A stretch of 64,000 nucleotides of DNA from Streptomyces sp. PCS3-D2 (GCF_000612545.2 NZ_CP097800.1:5344501-5408500), one strand, 5' to 3'. Shown: positions 1-8,167, counted from the stretch's first letter. Numbers and translations: made by a program. Notes: a model not told the origin generated them from the letters alone.

Positions 1-1494
1 GATCTCCTGCCGGACCGGCTCACCCGACCACTTGTCGTAGGTGATGTCGACGATCCGGTAGAGCTGGTGGTCGGTCTCGATGTCGTCGTAGATCCGGTCG
101 TAGTCGATGGTGTCGCCGTCGGTCAGCGTCACCCATCCGTCCCGGGCCCACTCGGAGAACTTCCCGTCGGTGAAGCCGTCGAGGTGATCGGCCACCGACT
201 CCGGCGCCCACAGCCGCCACAACACCTCCCCGTTGGGGAAGAGCAGCGACCACGCGGTCAGGTCGAGTTTCGAGGACAGGTCCAGCCCGCCCCAGCAGCG
301 CTGTCCCTCGTGGCGGCCGGCGATCCAGCCGGGGGTCGGGGCGATCTCCCGGGCGGAGGCCACCCACAGATCCATCGGGATCCAGCGGCTGATCTGCGAG
401 ACCCGCTGGTTCAGGCGGAACTGCATGAAGCTGTTGAGCTTGGCCAGCTTGCTCGCGGCCTCCGCGGCGTCCACCCGCAGGGCCTGGATCGCCAGGAACG
501 TCCCCAGCGCGGGGTTGGGCCAGTACCAGTTCGCCTCGTCGAAGGGATCCAGGGAGACGGGCAGGTCGGGGCGGCCGGGGAAGAGCCGATGCAGCCGGTC
601 CAGCTCGTCCTGCTTGCGCGGCATCTTCCGCACGTACGCGAAGTGGTGCCACGCCCGCGCCGGGTTCTCCATCACCCGGTCGGCGTCGTCGATGAAGTCG
701 GCGCCGAAGCTCGCCTGATCGGAGGTCTCGGTCGTGATGGCCAGCATCAGCGGCTGCGTCCGGGCACCGGCGCCGGTGACCATCGCTTCCCACAGCGTGC
801 CGTCCGGCTGCGACAGCACCTCATCGAGGATGAAGCAGTGCGGGGAGTGCCCGAGCTCGTTGTCCGCATCCGAGGTGATGACCTCGTAGTGCGAGCTCCT
901 GGCCTCGTACACCAGCCGGCGGATGTTCTTGATGTGCTGGATCGAGCCCGCCAGGACCGGCGACTTCTTGACCATCTTGGAGCAGGGCTCGAACACCTTG
1001 CCCGCCTGGCGGGTGTTGGCGGCCGCACCGTAGACCTCGGCGGACTCCTCCCCGTCCCCGCACAGCATGTACAGCGCGATCCCCGACAGCAGGGCGCTCT
1101 TGCCGTTCTTGCGGGCCATCACGATCGTGGCCCGCGAGTAGCGGCGCACGTAACAGCCCCACTGGTCCGACCAGATCACCTCTCCGAAGAGAGGCCGGAT
1201 GATCTCGTGCTCCTGCCACGGCGCCAGCGTGAACCGGGTGTTCGCCAGCGCGCCGGCGGGGTGGACCAGGAGCTCGGCGAAGAACTTCACCACGCGGTCC
1301 GCGCGCGGCTCGCAGTAGTGCGCGCCCGACCGGGCGCACGTCTTGCCGTCGAGGGTGTACCCGCAGCGGCCGCCCTTGCGCGACGCCGGCCGCGGCCGCT
1401 TGTGGTGGTTGAACGTGAGCGTCCGGCGCCGGCCGGGCGGGCGGGCGGCGGCCTTGCTGCGGGCCGGGCGGCGGGTCGTGGTCCCGGCGGTCAT
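1..1494 (-). CDS. Phage terminase large subunit (partial, runs off the left edge)
   Basis: The reading frame is open from an ATG at 1494 to base 1 (498 codons), so the C-terminus is outside the window. It is the DNA-packaging motor: an ATPase followed by a headful or cos nuclease. A Walker A-type RKNGKSAL motif is at residues 128-135 and a Walker B-like CFILDEV about 100 residues later. The nuclease domain begins with an acidic LDLSSKLDLTAW motif. An N-terminal Cys/His patch (C44, C53, C61) is common in actinophage TerL. It lies 15 bp downstream of the small subunit, in the same leftward operon. Confidence 0.95.
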   Translation of the reverse strand, partial: MTAGTTTRRPARSKAAARPPGRRRTLTFNHHKRPRPASRKGGRCGYTLDGKTCARSGAHYCEPRADRVVKFFAELLVHPAGALANTRFTLAPWQEHEIIRPLFGEVIWSDQWGCYVRRYSRATIVMARKNGKSALLSGIALYMLCGDGEESAEVYGAAANTRQAGKVFEPCSKMVKKSPVLAGSIQHIKNIRRLVYEARSSHYEVITSDADNELGHSPHCFILDEVLSQPDGTLWEAMVTGAGARTQPLMLAITTETSDQASFGADFIDDADRVMENPARAWHHFAYVRKMPRKQDELDRLHRLFPGRPDLPVSLDPFDEANWYWPNPALGTFLAIQALRVDAAEAASKLAKLNSFMQFRLNQRVSQISRWIPMDLWVASAREIAPTPGWIAGRHEGQRCWGGLDLSSKLDLTAWSLLFPNGEVLWRLWAPESVADHLDGFTDGKFSEWARDGWVTLTDGDTIDYDRIYDDIETDHQLYRIVDITYDKWSGEPVRQEI

Positions 1495-1509
1495 CGCGCC
1501 TCCGTACGG

Positions 1510-1992
1510 TCAGGACAGGAGCCGCTCCGCTCCGGCCGGGTTGTCCTGCCCGCCGATCTTCAACTGCGCACGGTCGGAAGGGGTGAGCCCGAAGCGGGCG
1601 CCGTAGCGCTGGACCTGGGCGTCGGCGGCGTCCAGCGCCATCAGCCAGGGGGACTTGGCCAGCCGGACGCCGGTCTGCTCGCCGTTCTTGTTGAACACCG
1701 GCTGCTCCGTCACGGCGCCCTCGGTCTCGACGTGCCCGGCCGCGTCGCGCCGGCGGGCCACCGCGTCGCACCAGTTCGCGAACGCCTCGACGTCCCACGC
1801 CGTCAGCACCCCCTTGGCGGTCAGGTCATCGGCGAGGGTCTCCCACACCTCCAGGGCCGCGTCCGACAGCCAGCCCGGGGCCTCGACGCCGAGCTCGGAG
1901 GGCTGCGGCTCGTCCTTGTTGATGCGGTCCGCACGGTCGCCGTGCAGGACCCGCAGAGCGGTCGGCTTGGGAGCCGGTCCACGCCGTCCCAT
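1510..1992 (-). CDS. Phage terminase small subunit, P27 family
   Basis: A 160-residue protein starting MGRRGPAPKPTALRVLHG, the standard N-terminus of P27-type small terminases, which recognise the packaging site and load TerL. An in-frame start six codons further upstream is possible, but the family alignment favours 1992. It directly precedes the large subunit and follows an HNH nuclease gene, the usual HNH-TerS-TerL order of HK97-like cos phages. Confidence 0.93.
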   Translation of the reverse strand: MGRRGPAPKPTALRVLHGDRADRINKDEPQPSELGVEAPGWLSDAALEVWETLADDLTAKGVLTAWDVEAFANWCDAVARRRDAAGHVETEGAVTEQPVFNKNGEQTGVRLAKSPWLMALDAADAQVQRYGARFGLTPSDRAQLKIGGQDNPAGAERLLS

Positions 1993-2148
1993 GATCACCC
2001 CCACAGTCACATAGCGTCACATACGGCGGCCCGATACGGCGGATCCCGAAACCTGGCAGCGCGAGAGGGGACTCCCCCCCGCGTTCCGCGGGGCCCCGGG
2101 CCAGGGATTTCAGGCCCCCCTCCCCCTCACCGAACGTAACAATGCAGG
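1993..2148. other. Intergenic segment between HNH and TerS, candidate cos/packaging region
   Basis: This 156-bp stretch holds a direct repeat of ATACGGCGG (about 2030 and 2042), repeated TCACATA motifs, and a perfect 7-bp hairpin CCCCGCG-TTC-CGCGGGG at 2077-2093. In cos phages with an HNH next to the terminase, cos lies in this position. The cut site itself cannot be seen from sequence. Confidence 0.35.
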
Positions 2149-2544
2149 TCAGTAGGCCGGACCACGCTGGTTCCAGCCGCCTGGCTGGTGCTTCGCGGTG
2201 ACCTTGCTGTGGCACGAGTGGCACAGCCCGCGGCCACGCCGAGGGTCGTGATCATCGAGCCCACGCGCGACGAGCTCACGCTTCGACAGGGGGTGATGGT
2301 CGGCGTGCACGCTCGGCCGACCGCACTCTCCGTCATGACCGTGCTCCTCCTCCTCGCACACACACGACGGGTCACGGCGCAGCACGGCGTCACGGAACCG
2401 ACGCTCGTGCTCACGGCCGTAGCCCTGCGAGGAGGGGGAGGGGCGCGCCCTGGGCCGTGTGCACTCCTGGCACTTCGCCGTGCCCTGTACAGGCGTACGT
2501 GGGCAGCCTGGCGTCGTGCAGCGTCGCGGTGCGCGCGTGGGCAC
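2149..2544 (-). CDS. Phage HNH endonuclease
   Basis: A 131-residue protein with a CTTPGC/CQEC zinc knuckle near the N-terminus and an HNH core (HADHHPLSKRE ... GLCHSCHSK). HNH proteins next to terminase genes assist specific cos cleavage and packaging. The GTG start at 2544 has a GAGGAG ribosome site a few bases upstream. It lies between the methyltransferase and terminase genes in the leftward late operon. Confidence 0.88.
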   Translation of the reverse strand: MPTRAPRRCTTPGCPRTPVQGTAKCQECTRPRARPSPSSQGYGREHERRFRDAVLRRDPSCVCEEEEHGHDGECGRPSVHADHHPLSKRELVARGLDDHDPRRGRGLCHSCHSKVTAKHQPGGWNQRGPAY

Positions 2545-2585
2545 GTCAGCTCCTCAGCCTCTCGTGCATGGCCGTCGGCACGTGA

Positions 2586-3326
2586 TCACGTGCTGAGCTG
2601 GAGGTCGGCGTGTTGCAGACGTGTTCGGGCGATGTCTGCGTACGTCGGCGACTGCTCGATGCCGATGAAGCGGCGGTTCGTTGACACCGCGGCTACTCCG
2701 GTGGTGCCTGATCCTGCGAACGGATCGAGGACCGTTGCGCCTTCAGGCACGATGCGGACCAGCTCGGTCATGACGGCCAAGGGCTTCTGCGTGATGTGCA
2801 GTCGCTGGCCGCCGCGGGGCTGGCTGCCGCTGAAGTGGCCGGGCAGGTAGACCGGGGCGGGGCCCGGGATCACGGCGCCCTTGGTGCCCCAGGCGATGAA
2901 CTCGCACTCCTGGCGGAGACGGCCAGGCTGCGGTCGGGCGATCGGCTTTCGCCACACCGCGACGCCCCGCCAGGTGTAGCCGGCTGCTTGCAGAGCATCG
3001 GTCGTGATGGGGAGTTGACGCCAGTCCGAGAAGACGAGGACGGCACCGCCAGGCTGGGTGAGCCGGTGGCACTCGGTAAGAATCAGCGACAGCCAGGCCA
3101 GATAGCTGCGCTGATCACGATTGTCCCCGGTGAAGTCGCCAAGGTCGGCGCCGTGGTTGCGCCCTGCCGCCGAGAGGTACTTCTCCCGGGCTGTGCGGGT
3201 CGTGCGCTCGGTCATCGTTCGCCCGCCGCTGTTGTACGGCGGATCACAGATCACGGCATCGACAGGGTTCGTGAGTGTCGGAAGGGTCAGCAGGGCGTCG
3301 CCGGTGTGCATCGTCCATTCGCTCAT
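2586..3326 (-). CDS. Site-specific DNA methyltransferase, beta-class (motif order IV then I)
   Basis: A 246-residue N6-adenine or N4-cytosine methyltransferase. The catalytic DPPY motif is at residues 28-31 and the SAM-binding DPFAGSGTTG at 201-210, the beta-class order. The ATG at 3326 was chosen because a perfect AGAGGAGG ribosome site lies 5 bp upstream; the longer open frame has no such site. No partner endonuclease is seen, so it is an orphan phage methylase, probably protecting phage DNA from host restriction. Confidence 0.92.
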   Translation of the reverse strand: MSEWTMHTGDALLTLPTLTNPVDAVICDPPYNSGGRTMTERTTRTAREKYLSAAGRNHGADLGDFTGDNRDQRSYLAWLSLILTECHRLTQPGGAVLVFSDWRQLPITTDALQAAGYTWRGVAVWRKPIARPQPGRLRQECEFIAWGTKGAVIPGPAPVYLPGHFSGSQPRGGQRLHITQKPLAVMTELVRIVPEGATVLDPFAGSGTTGVAAVSTNRRFIGIEQSPTYADIARTRLQHADLQLST

Positions 3327-3353
3327 GGTCCTCCTCTGGCAGGGGCACGGCGA

Positions 3354-3385
3354 AGGCCCCGACCGTGATGCTGTGGTCGGGGCCT
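3354..3385 (-). terminator. Hairpin upstream of the methyltransferase gene
   Basis: A perfect 11-bp inverted repeat (AGGCCCCGACC ... GGTCGGGGCCT, arms 3354-3364 and 3375-3385) between the small HTH gene and the methyltransferase. It probably terminates or attenuates upstream transcription. Confidence 0.5.
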
Positions 3386-3455
3386 CGTGTGTCCTGGTCA
3401 GCCTGCGTTTGGGCATGGCTGTACGCGCAAATCGTGGCGCGTGGTTGTTCGAGTG

Positions 3456-3680
3456 TCAAGCCACATGATCAGTGGCCCTCTGCCCGGGCCTGCTCGGCTT
3501 GGGCGCAGCATGGGCGGCGAGGACGTCCTGCAGGCGGTAGATGGGCCGCTTGGGTGTGCCGCCGGCCCGGGGTAGGAGGCCGCGGCGTACCCAGTCGCGC
3601 ACGGTCGCCGGTTGCACCCCGCAGGCGAGGGCGGCCGTGGTGGTGGTGACCAGTCCGGGGGGTAGGGCGAGGTACTCCAT
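3456..3680 (-). CDS. Small helix-turn-helix (MerR/HTH_17-like) protein
   Basis: A 74-residue protein starting MEYLALPPGLVTTTTAALACG, with a winged HTH signature (AALACGVQPATVRDWVRRG) followed by the RPIYRLQDVLA segment typical of excisionase/MerR-like DNA-binding proteins. The start is the ATG at 3680; the longer frame upstream crosses a strong hairpin. Role unknown: a phage regulator is likely, and it is too far from the integrase to be the obvious Xis. Confidence 0.75.
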   Translation of the reverse strand: MEYLALPPGLVTTTTAALACGVQPATVRDWVRRGLLPRAGGTPKRPIYRLQDVLAAHAAPKPSRPGQRATDHVA

Positions 3681-3727
3681 GTGGATCAGTGTCACCGAAC
3701 AGCGGACGGCCGCGCGAACGGCAGGAT

Positions 3728-3756
3728 GCCCCGCCCGATGTGTGATCGGGCGGGGC
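3728..3756 (-). terminator. Terminator after the D12 methyltransferase
   Basis: A perfect 12-bp stem with a 5-nt loop (arms 3728-3739 and 3745-3756, GCCCCGCCCGAT and its complement) between the end of the D12 methylase and the next leftward gene. Confidence 0.65.
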
Positions 3757-3829
3757 CTGGTCCCGAGTAGCGTCAGCAGCCCTGCGGACGCTGGTGGGAT
3801 GCCTCGACGGTACGGGTGGGGTCTGACAA

Positions 3830-4666
3830 TCAGTCGCTCTCTGGGCGCAGCAGGGCGGCAGGCCACAGCCCGTCCTGGGCGGCCAAGGGACGGTTTGCCC
3901 AGACCGTTTCGATGCGCGCCGTCGTCGTCTTGGCGTTGCCGGTCGTAGTTTGCTGCTCGTATCGGTGCCAGTCGGCGTACAGGTCCGCGTACAGCGGGCT
4001 GTCGTAGCCGGACAGGACGACTGTGGCGGTGGCTTGCCGGAGAGCGTGCGCAAGGTCTCGATGCTGCTGGTCGGTCTTCATCTCACATCGGTAGTTGTTG
4101 CCCCAGCCGCGAGTTGTGCCGAGGTATGGGGGGTCGACGTACAGCAGCACGCTCTTACGGGCGCCGTACCGGCCGATGACGTCGAGCGCGGGTAGAGCCT
4201 CAAGTGACACGCTCCGCAGGCGTTCGGCAGATGCGGCAAGGCGGTCGGCGTAGGCATCGAGGTAACCCGGCATCGAGGTACTGGACCCGGAGGGGTCGAT
4301 GTAGTGGCGCCAGCCGGTGTTTCGCAGAGTGCCGGATCGTCCCTGTGCAAGGCGACACCAGATACGGCGTGCGAGTTCGAGCTCGTCCTCGGTCGGGTCC
4401 CAGGTGGCGGCGAGCTCGGCGCGGGAGTGAGGCGTGAGCATGCATGCGCGCAGGAGCTCAGTGGGTCGGTCGCGGAGGACACGCCAGAAGGTCATGAGTT
4501 CGCCGTCGAGGTCGTTGACGGTCTCCATGCGGGATGGCGCCTTGGCGAGGAGGACGGACAGGCCGCCGGCGAAAGGCTCAACGTAGTGCTCGTGGGCGGG
4601 CAGCAGCGACACGATCCAGGGGGCCAGTCGCTGCTTGCTGCCGAAGTACGGCACGGGCGATTTCAC
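3830..4666 (-). CDS. D12-class (Dam-like) DNA adenine methyltransferase
   Basis: A 278-residue alpha-class N6-adenine methylase. The N-terminal PVPYFGSKQRL motif and YVEPFAGG (residues 28-35) bind SAM; the catalytic DPPY is at 178-181. The start is decided by the ribosome site: an in-frame GTG at 4666 follows AGGAGGCTCC, whereas ATGs at 4681 and 4687 lie before that site. The GTG overlaps the TGA of the upstream gene (GTGA), so the two are translationally coupled. It is the second orphan methylase of this prophage and of a different structural class from the first. Confidence 0.92.
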   Translation of the reverse strand: MKSPVPYFGSKQRLAPWIVSLLPAHEHYVEPFAGGLSVLLAKAPSRMETVNDLDGELMTFWRVLRDRPTELLRACMLTPHSRAELAATWDPTEDELELARRIWCRLAQGRSGTLRNTGWRHYIDPSGSSTSMPGYLDAYADRLAASAERLRSVSLEALPALDVIGRYGARKSVLLYVDPPYLGTTRGWGNNYRCEMKTDQQHRDLAHALRQATATVVLSGYDSPLYADLYADWHRYEQQTTTGNAKTTTARIETVWANRPLAAQDGLWPAALLRPESD

Positions 4667-5103
4667 GGAGCCTCCTGGCATGGGCATGGCGCAACGGACG
4701 CAGGCGGGTGTGTGAGGTGGGGGTAGTAGTCGCGGAAGCTGTCTGCGACGGCGGCCAGCGCCGCGGCGTCCTGGCGCAGCTGGGTGAGCCACTGCGCCGC
4801 GGTGTCGTCGTCGACGAGGATCTGGTAGGCGGGCCGTGCGGCCTGTGTCGCAATCACCGCAGCGCGCAGTTGCTCCATGGCGTCCGCTGCCTGACCTGCC
4901 TTGGCGCGGAAGAGGGCACGCCGGTCCGTGGCAGGTGGCGCACCGTTGGCGGCTCTGTCGCGGAGCACGGTGTCCTTGGATACGCCCAGTTCGTCAGCGA
5001 TGCGTCTGGCGGATGCGCCAGCTGCTGTCAGTCGTGCGACGGCGGCGCGGCGGTCTTCCACCTTCTGCTTGTGGTGGCTCATGTAGGTGGGTTCCTGGCT
5101 CAT
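4663..5103 (-). CDS. HTH-domain phage protein (unrecognised)
   Basis: A 146-residue protein starting MSQEPTYMSHHKQKVEDR. Residues about 20-50 form a resolvase-like HTH (LTAAGASARRIADELGVSKDTVLRDR); the rest is helical. The ATG at 5103 has AGGA upstream; an ATG at 5082 is an alternative. Its stop overlaps the GTG of the D12 methylase, implying coupled expression. It could be a regulator or a small packaging-type protein. No specific family was recognised. Confidence 0.7.
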   Translation of the reverse strand: MSQEPTYMSHHKQKVEDRRAAVARLTAAGASARRIADELGVSKDTVLRDRAANGAPPATDRRALFRAKAGQAADAMEQLRAAVIATQAARPAYQILVDDDTAAQWLTQLRQDAAALAAVADSFRDYYPHLTHPPASVAPCPCQEAP

Positions 5104-5168
5104 GTGGGGTGGTCCTGGCGCATCGGTGGGGCCGGGCCCGTGCGCCGTGCGCGGGCCCGGCGTGGTGG

Positions 5169-5804
5169 TCAGGCGGCGTCGTGCTCGTCGTGGTCGATCC
5201 AGGCCTTCAGGCGGGCCCAGGAGTGCATGGGGTACACGGAGCTGCACCAGGGGCAGGTGACCCGGCGCATGCTGCTGCGGTAGTGGCGCAGGGTGGCCCC
5301 GCACACGGTGCCGTCGACCTGCTCGGCGGGGCAGGGGCCGAGCAGGGTTCCGCGTTCGAGGGTGTCGTGCGGGCAGACGATGTCCATGGCCGTTTCGTCG
5401 AGCGACCGGATCTCGCGCGCCAGCTGCGTGCCCTGCTCCCACTCGGCCACGTAGTCGAGGTGGAAGGTCAGCTGCTTGGCGGCCCGGATGGCGCGCTCGT
5501 CGTACGTCCCGGTGATGACGGGCGCCGACCCGCAGCGGGAGGCCTGCATCGCGGACCACCAGTCCTCCAGGACGCTCACGATGCCGCCCGGGCCACGCAG
5601 GCTGAGAACGAGGCCCATCGCGGGCATCGGCGCCTCGACGAGGCGCACCCGCCCATACGAGGGGGAGCCGGCGGCGGGCTGGAGTTCGGGCTGCAGGAGC
5701 CGGTAGAGGACGGGCAGTCGGCGCAGGCGGCCCGCAGTGGCGTTCCGGCAGCGCGTGCACAGGTGGCCGTCCTGCAGCTCGGTGCGGCACAGGCAGACGT
5801 TCAT
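5169..5804 (-). CDS. Cysteine-rich phage protein, putative zinc-binding
   Basis: A 211-residue protein starting MNVCLCRTELQDGHLCTRC. A four-Cys knuckle lies at the N-terminus, and further Cys pairs occur in the C-terminal third (CPHD, CPAEQ ... CGA, CPWC), which suggests two zinc ribbons. The ATG at 5804 has GGAG 7 bp upstream and overlaps the TGA of the preceding 40-residue gene (ATGA). Function not recognised; related proteins are common in Streptomyces prophages. Confidence 0.7.
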   Translation of the reverse strand: MNVCLCRTELQDGHLCTRCRNATAGRLRRLPVLYRLLQPELQPAAGSPSYGRVRLVEAPMPAMGLVLSLRGPGGIVSVLEDWWSAMQASRCGSAPVITGTYDERAIRAAKQLTFHLDYVAEWEQGTQLAREIRSLDETAMDIVCPHDTLERGTLLGPCPAEQVDGTVCGATLRHYRSSMRRVTCPWCSSVYPMHSWARLKAWIDHDEHDAA

Positions 5805-5923
5805 CGGTTGCTCCGGCGGGTCGATCGGGTGCGGCTGGCGCGGTAGCCGAGGTAGCCGAGGACGAGGCCGGCGAGGCCGCTGACCGCGCACCAGGCGATG
5901 AAGAACTTGAGGAGGTCGGTCAC
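5801..5923 (-). CDS. 40-residue single-pass membrane protein
   Basis: A very short gene whose GTG at 5923 overlaps the TGA of the MazG-like gene and whose TGA overlaps the ATG of the next gene, so it is coupled on both sides. The product starts MTDLLKFFIAWCAVSGLAG, has one transmembrane helix (about residues 4-28) and a short basic tail. Function unknown; size and topology fit a small phage membrane effector. Confidence 0.7.
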   Translation of the reverse strand: MTDLLKFFIAWCAVSGLAGLVLGYLGYRASRTRSTRRSNR

Positions 5924-6615
5924 TGGGTCATCCCTGCTTCGCCGGGCCCGCGGCGGACGATGGTGCGGATCGTCTCGGTGAGCGGGGCGGGGTCGATGTG
6001 GAGCGTGTAGGCGGCGGGCTTGGGCGGGAGCGGCTCGTCGAGCCACACGATCTCGGTGGCGCCGCCGTGCCCGTGGACGTGATCGACGCTGAGCTGGCCG
6101 CGGTCCCAGAAGACGACGCTGGGGTGGTCGCCGCGCCAGCGGACGGACGCGGTCCCGTCGGGCCACAGCACGCCGTCGGCGACCACTCCCGTCCCGGAGA
6201 TGCCGGAGACGTCCGTGTGGCGGTTCAGGTAGAAGCGGCGGGGTTGCGGGCCCGACTCGGCGCCCGGGGTGGTCGCGTCGGCCTGCGCTCCGTCCTGCGG
6301 CCGCCGGTCGAGGTCGGACACCCAGGCCGCACACACCGCAGCAACCTGGATCAGCTCGGCGCGCAGCCGGGCCGCGTCGGTCTCGGCCATGACCTCGGTG
6401 AACTCCTCGTAGAGGATGTGGCCCCAGGTGAGGGCGTCCTCGTCGGCGGCGTGCTGGCACTGGGCGAGGGCTTCCTGCGCCCAGGTGGCGTTGCCGGTGC
6501 TGGTGCCGTCGCGGTGCCGCTGGTCGCCCCACTTCTGGAGCTGTCGGCGGCGCTCGGCGTCGAGCTCCTCGGCGAACTTGGCGAGGCCGGGGGTTGTGAA
6601 CAGGGTGGGGTACAC
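5920..6615 (-). CDS. MazG-like nucleotide pyrophosphohydrolase domain protein
   Basis: A 231-residue protein. The first ~100 residues (AEELDAERRRQLQKWGDQ ... YEEFTEVMAE ... RAELIQVAAVCAAW) have the helix and acidic pattern of all-alpha NTP pyrophosphohydrolases of the MazG/phage type; the C-terminal half is unassigned. The GTG at 6615 has GGAGG 7 bp upstream. Phage MazG-like enzymes are thought to counter host starvation or nucleotide alarm responses. The family call rests on pattern only. Confidence 0.65.
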   Translation of the reverse strand: MYPTLFTTPGLAKFAEELDAERRRQLQKWGDQRHRDGTSTGNATWAQEALAQCQHAADEDALTWGHILYEEFTEVMAETDAARLRAELIQVAAVCAAWVSDLDRRPQDGAQADATTPGAESGPQPRRFYLNRHTDVSGISGTGVVADGVLWPDGTASVRWRGDHPSVVFWDRGQLSVDHVHGHGGATEIVWLDEPLPPKPAAYTLHIDPAPLTETIRTIVRRGPGEAGMTQ

Positions 6616-6637
6616 GGTGGTGCCTCCGTTGGTGGGG

Positions 6638-6889
6638 TCAGGCGGGCCGGGCGATGCCCACGGGCTGGTACTGGGCGAAGGTGCGGCGGGTGATCGAGAT
6701 GGCGGCGGTTCCGCCCCGCGGCGCGGTCACGCGGACGTCACTTACGGTGTGGGCACCCCGGCTACGGCACCAGCCACGCGGCGTCGCGACGGGCACGGCG
6801 GTGATGTGGGTGGGCGTGGTGCCGGCGACGAGGACGGTGCTGCCGAACGGGGCCTGGTAGACGGTGCCGGGGGTGGGTTCGGTGGCCAT
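6638..6889 (-). CDS. Hypothetical phage protein, beta-rich
   Basis: An 83-residue product starting MATEPTPGTVYQAPFGST. The ATG at 6889 is preceded by AGGAG. The composition (many Val and Thr, no long helices) suggests a small beta-barrel. It sits between the MazG-like gene and the WhiB/J-domain gene. No function recognised. Confidence 0.6.
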   Translation of the reverse strand: MATEPTPGTVYQAPFGSTVLVAGTTPTHITAVPVATPRGWCRSRGAHTVSDVRVTAPRGGTAAISITRRTFAQYQPVGIARPA

Positions 6890-6909
6890 TGGGGTCTCCT
6901 GGGTGGGTG

Positions 6910-7986
6910 TCAGGCGCTCGCGCGGCGGCGGGCTTCTTGGTAGGCGGTGTGGGCGGTCATGCACGCCGTGTCGGTTCCGCCGCGGTCGGGGTGTGCGTCG
7001 GCCATCGCCTGCCGGAGGGCCTGCAGGGAGGCGGGTTCCGGGCGGGTGGGGAGCTCCGGGGGTGCCAGGTACAGCAGGCACCGCAGCCGGCGGTGGTAGG
7101 CCTCGCCGTGGGCTTCGATGTGCTGCCGGTCGACGTAGCTGGCCTTGCCCATGAACGTGAAGCTGATCCGCTGGGGGGTCTTCTTCGTGATGGGGTGGCG
7201 GCGGATCTCGTAGTTGCCGGCGGGGCCGTCGTCCCAGTTGGCGTCCCACAGCTCGTACAGGTACTCCACGGGCGCGGGCACGGCGGGCGCCGGCGGGGCG
7301 GCGGCGGCCTGGGCGTCGCGCAGCTGCCGGTCGGTGAGGTGCTGCCAGGCCACGCAGTTGTCGACGTCGCATGTCCTCTTGACCGTGCCGTCCGGGAGCC
7401 GGCCGTGGCCGACCTCGAAGGCGAGGCGGACGCCTTTGACCCGGCGGCCGCCGACGACGGTGCTCTCGTCGCCGGTCCACAGCAGGTGGTCGTCCGGCCC
7501 CGGGCGCGTGCGATGTGCGAGGCGCTCGGCCGGGGTTGTGCCCCGCAGGTCGGCGTGCGTGGGCAGGCCCAGGTCCCGGCGCAGTTGGCTGACGGTGTGG
7601 CGGCCCACTCCGGTGGCGTCGGAGACCTTTTCGTTGCTCAGCAGGCCTTCGCGCAGCAGCCGTTCGGCCTGCTCCATGTCGCCGGTGATCCGGCCGCCGG
7701 TCGGGGCGGCGGGCCGCTGGTAGCCGGAGAGGGCGGCGCGCTCGCTCGGGGTGAGGCCTCCGCGGATGTCCGAGCGGTATCCGGGTGGGGTGGTGCCTTC
7801 CTCCCGGAGGGCCTCGTCGAGGCAGCGGAACCTGACCGGGCAGCCGGCGCACAGGGCCTTGGCCGCGGTGTCGCTGGAATGGAAGTCCTGCAGTTTCCCG
7901 ACGCATGCGCCGAGCGCGGCCCAGTCGGTGGCCGGATCGGTGTCGGCGTGCGGGCGGGACCGGGGGTTGGAGACGAGGGTCGACAT
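6910..7986 (-). CDS. Composite phage protein: WhiB-like, HTH, degenerate HNH and J-domain segments
   Basis: A 358-residue protein. Residues ~22-85 match a WhiB domain: C28, C46, C49 and C55 (CAGCPVRFRC) plus the GGLTPSERAAL tail, so it should bind a 4Fe-4S cluster. An HTH follows (NEKVSDATGVGRHTVSQLRR), then an HNH_3-like segment (GVRLAFEVGHG ... CDVDNCVAWQHL) in which the usual catalytic His and Asn appear replaced. The last ~40 residues carry the HPD signature of a DnaJ domain (MADAHPDRGG). The ATG at 7986 was chosen for its GGAGG site; a TTG one codon upstream is less likely. It is probably a redox-sensing phage regulator that recruits host DnaK. The combination is unusual. Confidence 0.75.
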   Translation of the reverse strand: MSTLVSNPRSRPHADTDPATDWAALGACVGKLQDFHSSDTAAKALCAGCPVRFRCLDEALREEGTTPPGYRSDIRGGLTPSERAALSGYQRPAAPTGGRITGDMEQAERLLREGLLSNEKVSDATGVGRHTVSQLRRDLGLPTHADLRGTTPAERLAHRTRPGPDDHLLWTGDESTVVGGRRVKGVRLAFEVGHGRLPDGTVKRTCDVDNCVAWQHLTDRQLRDAQAAAAPPAPAVPAPVEYLYELWDANWDDGPAGNYEIRRHPITKKTPQRISFTFMGKASYVDRQHIEAHGEAYHRRLRCLLYLAPPELPTRPEPASLQALRQAMADAHPDRGGTDTACMTAHTAYQEARRRASA

Positions 7987-7996
7987 CAAGGCCTCC

Positions 7997-8167
7997 TCAG
8001 GTGCTGGCCGGGGCGGTGACGGTGAGGGTCCAGTCGCTGCCGATCAGGTAGGCGGCGATGAACTCGGCGAGGCCGGCCGGGGTGGACTGGTCGGGCGGGG
8101 TGATCACGCGGTGGTCCTCGATGGCGGCGGTGATGACGAGCAGCGCGGCGTCCGGGACACCGGTCAC
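7997..8167 (-). CDS. Small hypothetical phage protein
   Basis: A 56-residue product, GTG start at 8167 overlapping the TGA of the Lsr2-tail gene (GTGA). It starts MTGVPDAALLVITAAIEDH. No recognisable domain. The coupling to its upstream neighbour is the main support for it being real. Confidence 0.6.
   Translation of the reverse strand: MTGVPDAALLVITAAIEDHRVITPPDQSTPAGLAEFIAAYLIGSDWTLTVTAPAST

Noticed and set aside
67-2139. 690-codon open frame on the plus strand
   Set aside because: Antisense to the terminase genes, whose motifs are clear; an artefact of high GC at third codon positions.
3244-3459. 71-codon frame between the HTH and methyltransferase genes
   Set aside because: It begins with TTG without a ribosome site, crosses the 3354-3385 hairpin and overlaps the methyltransferase start.
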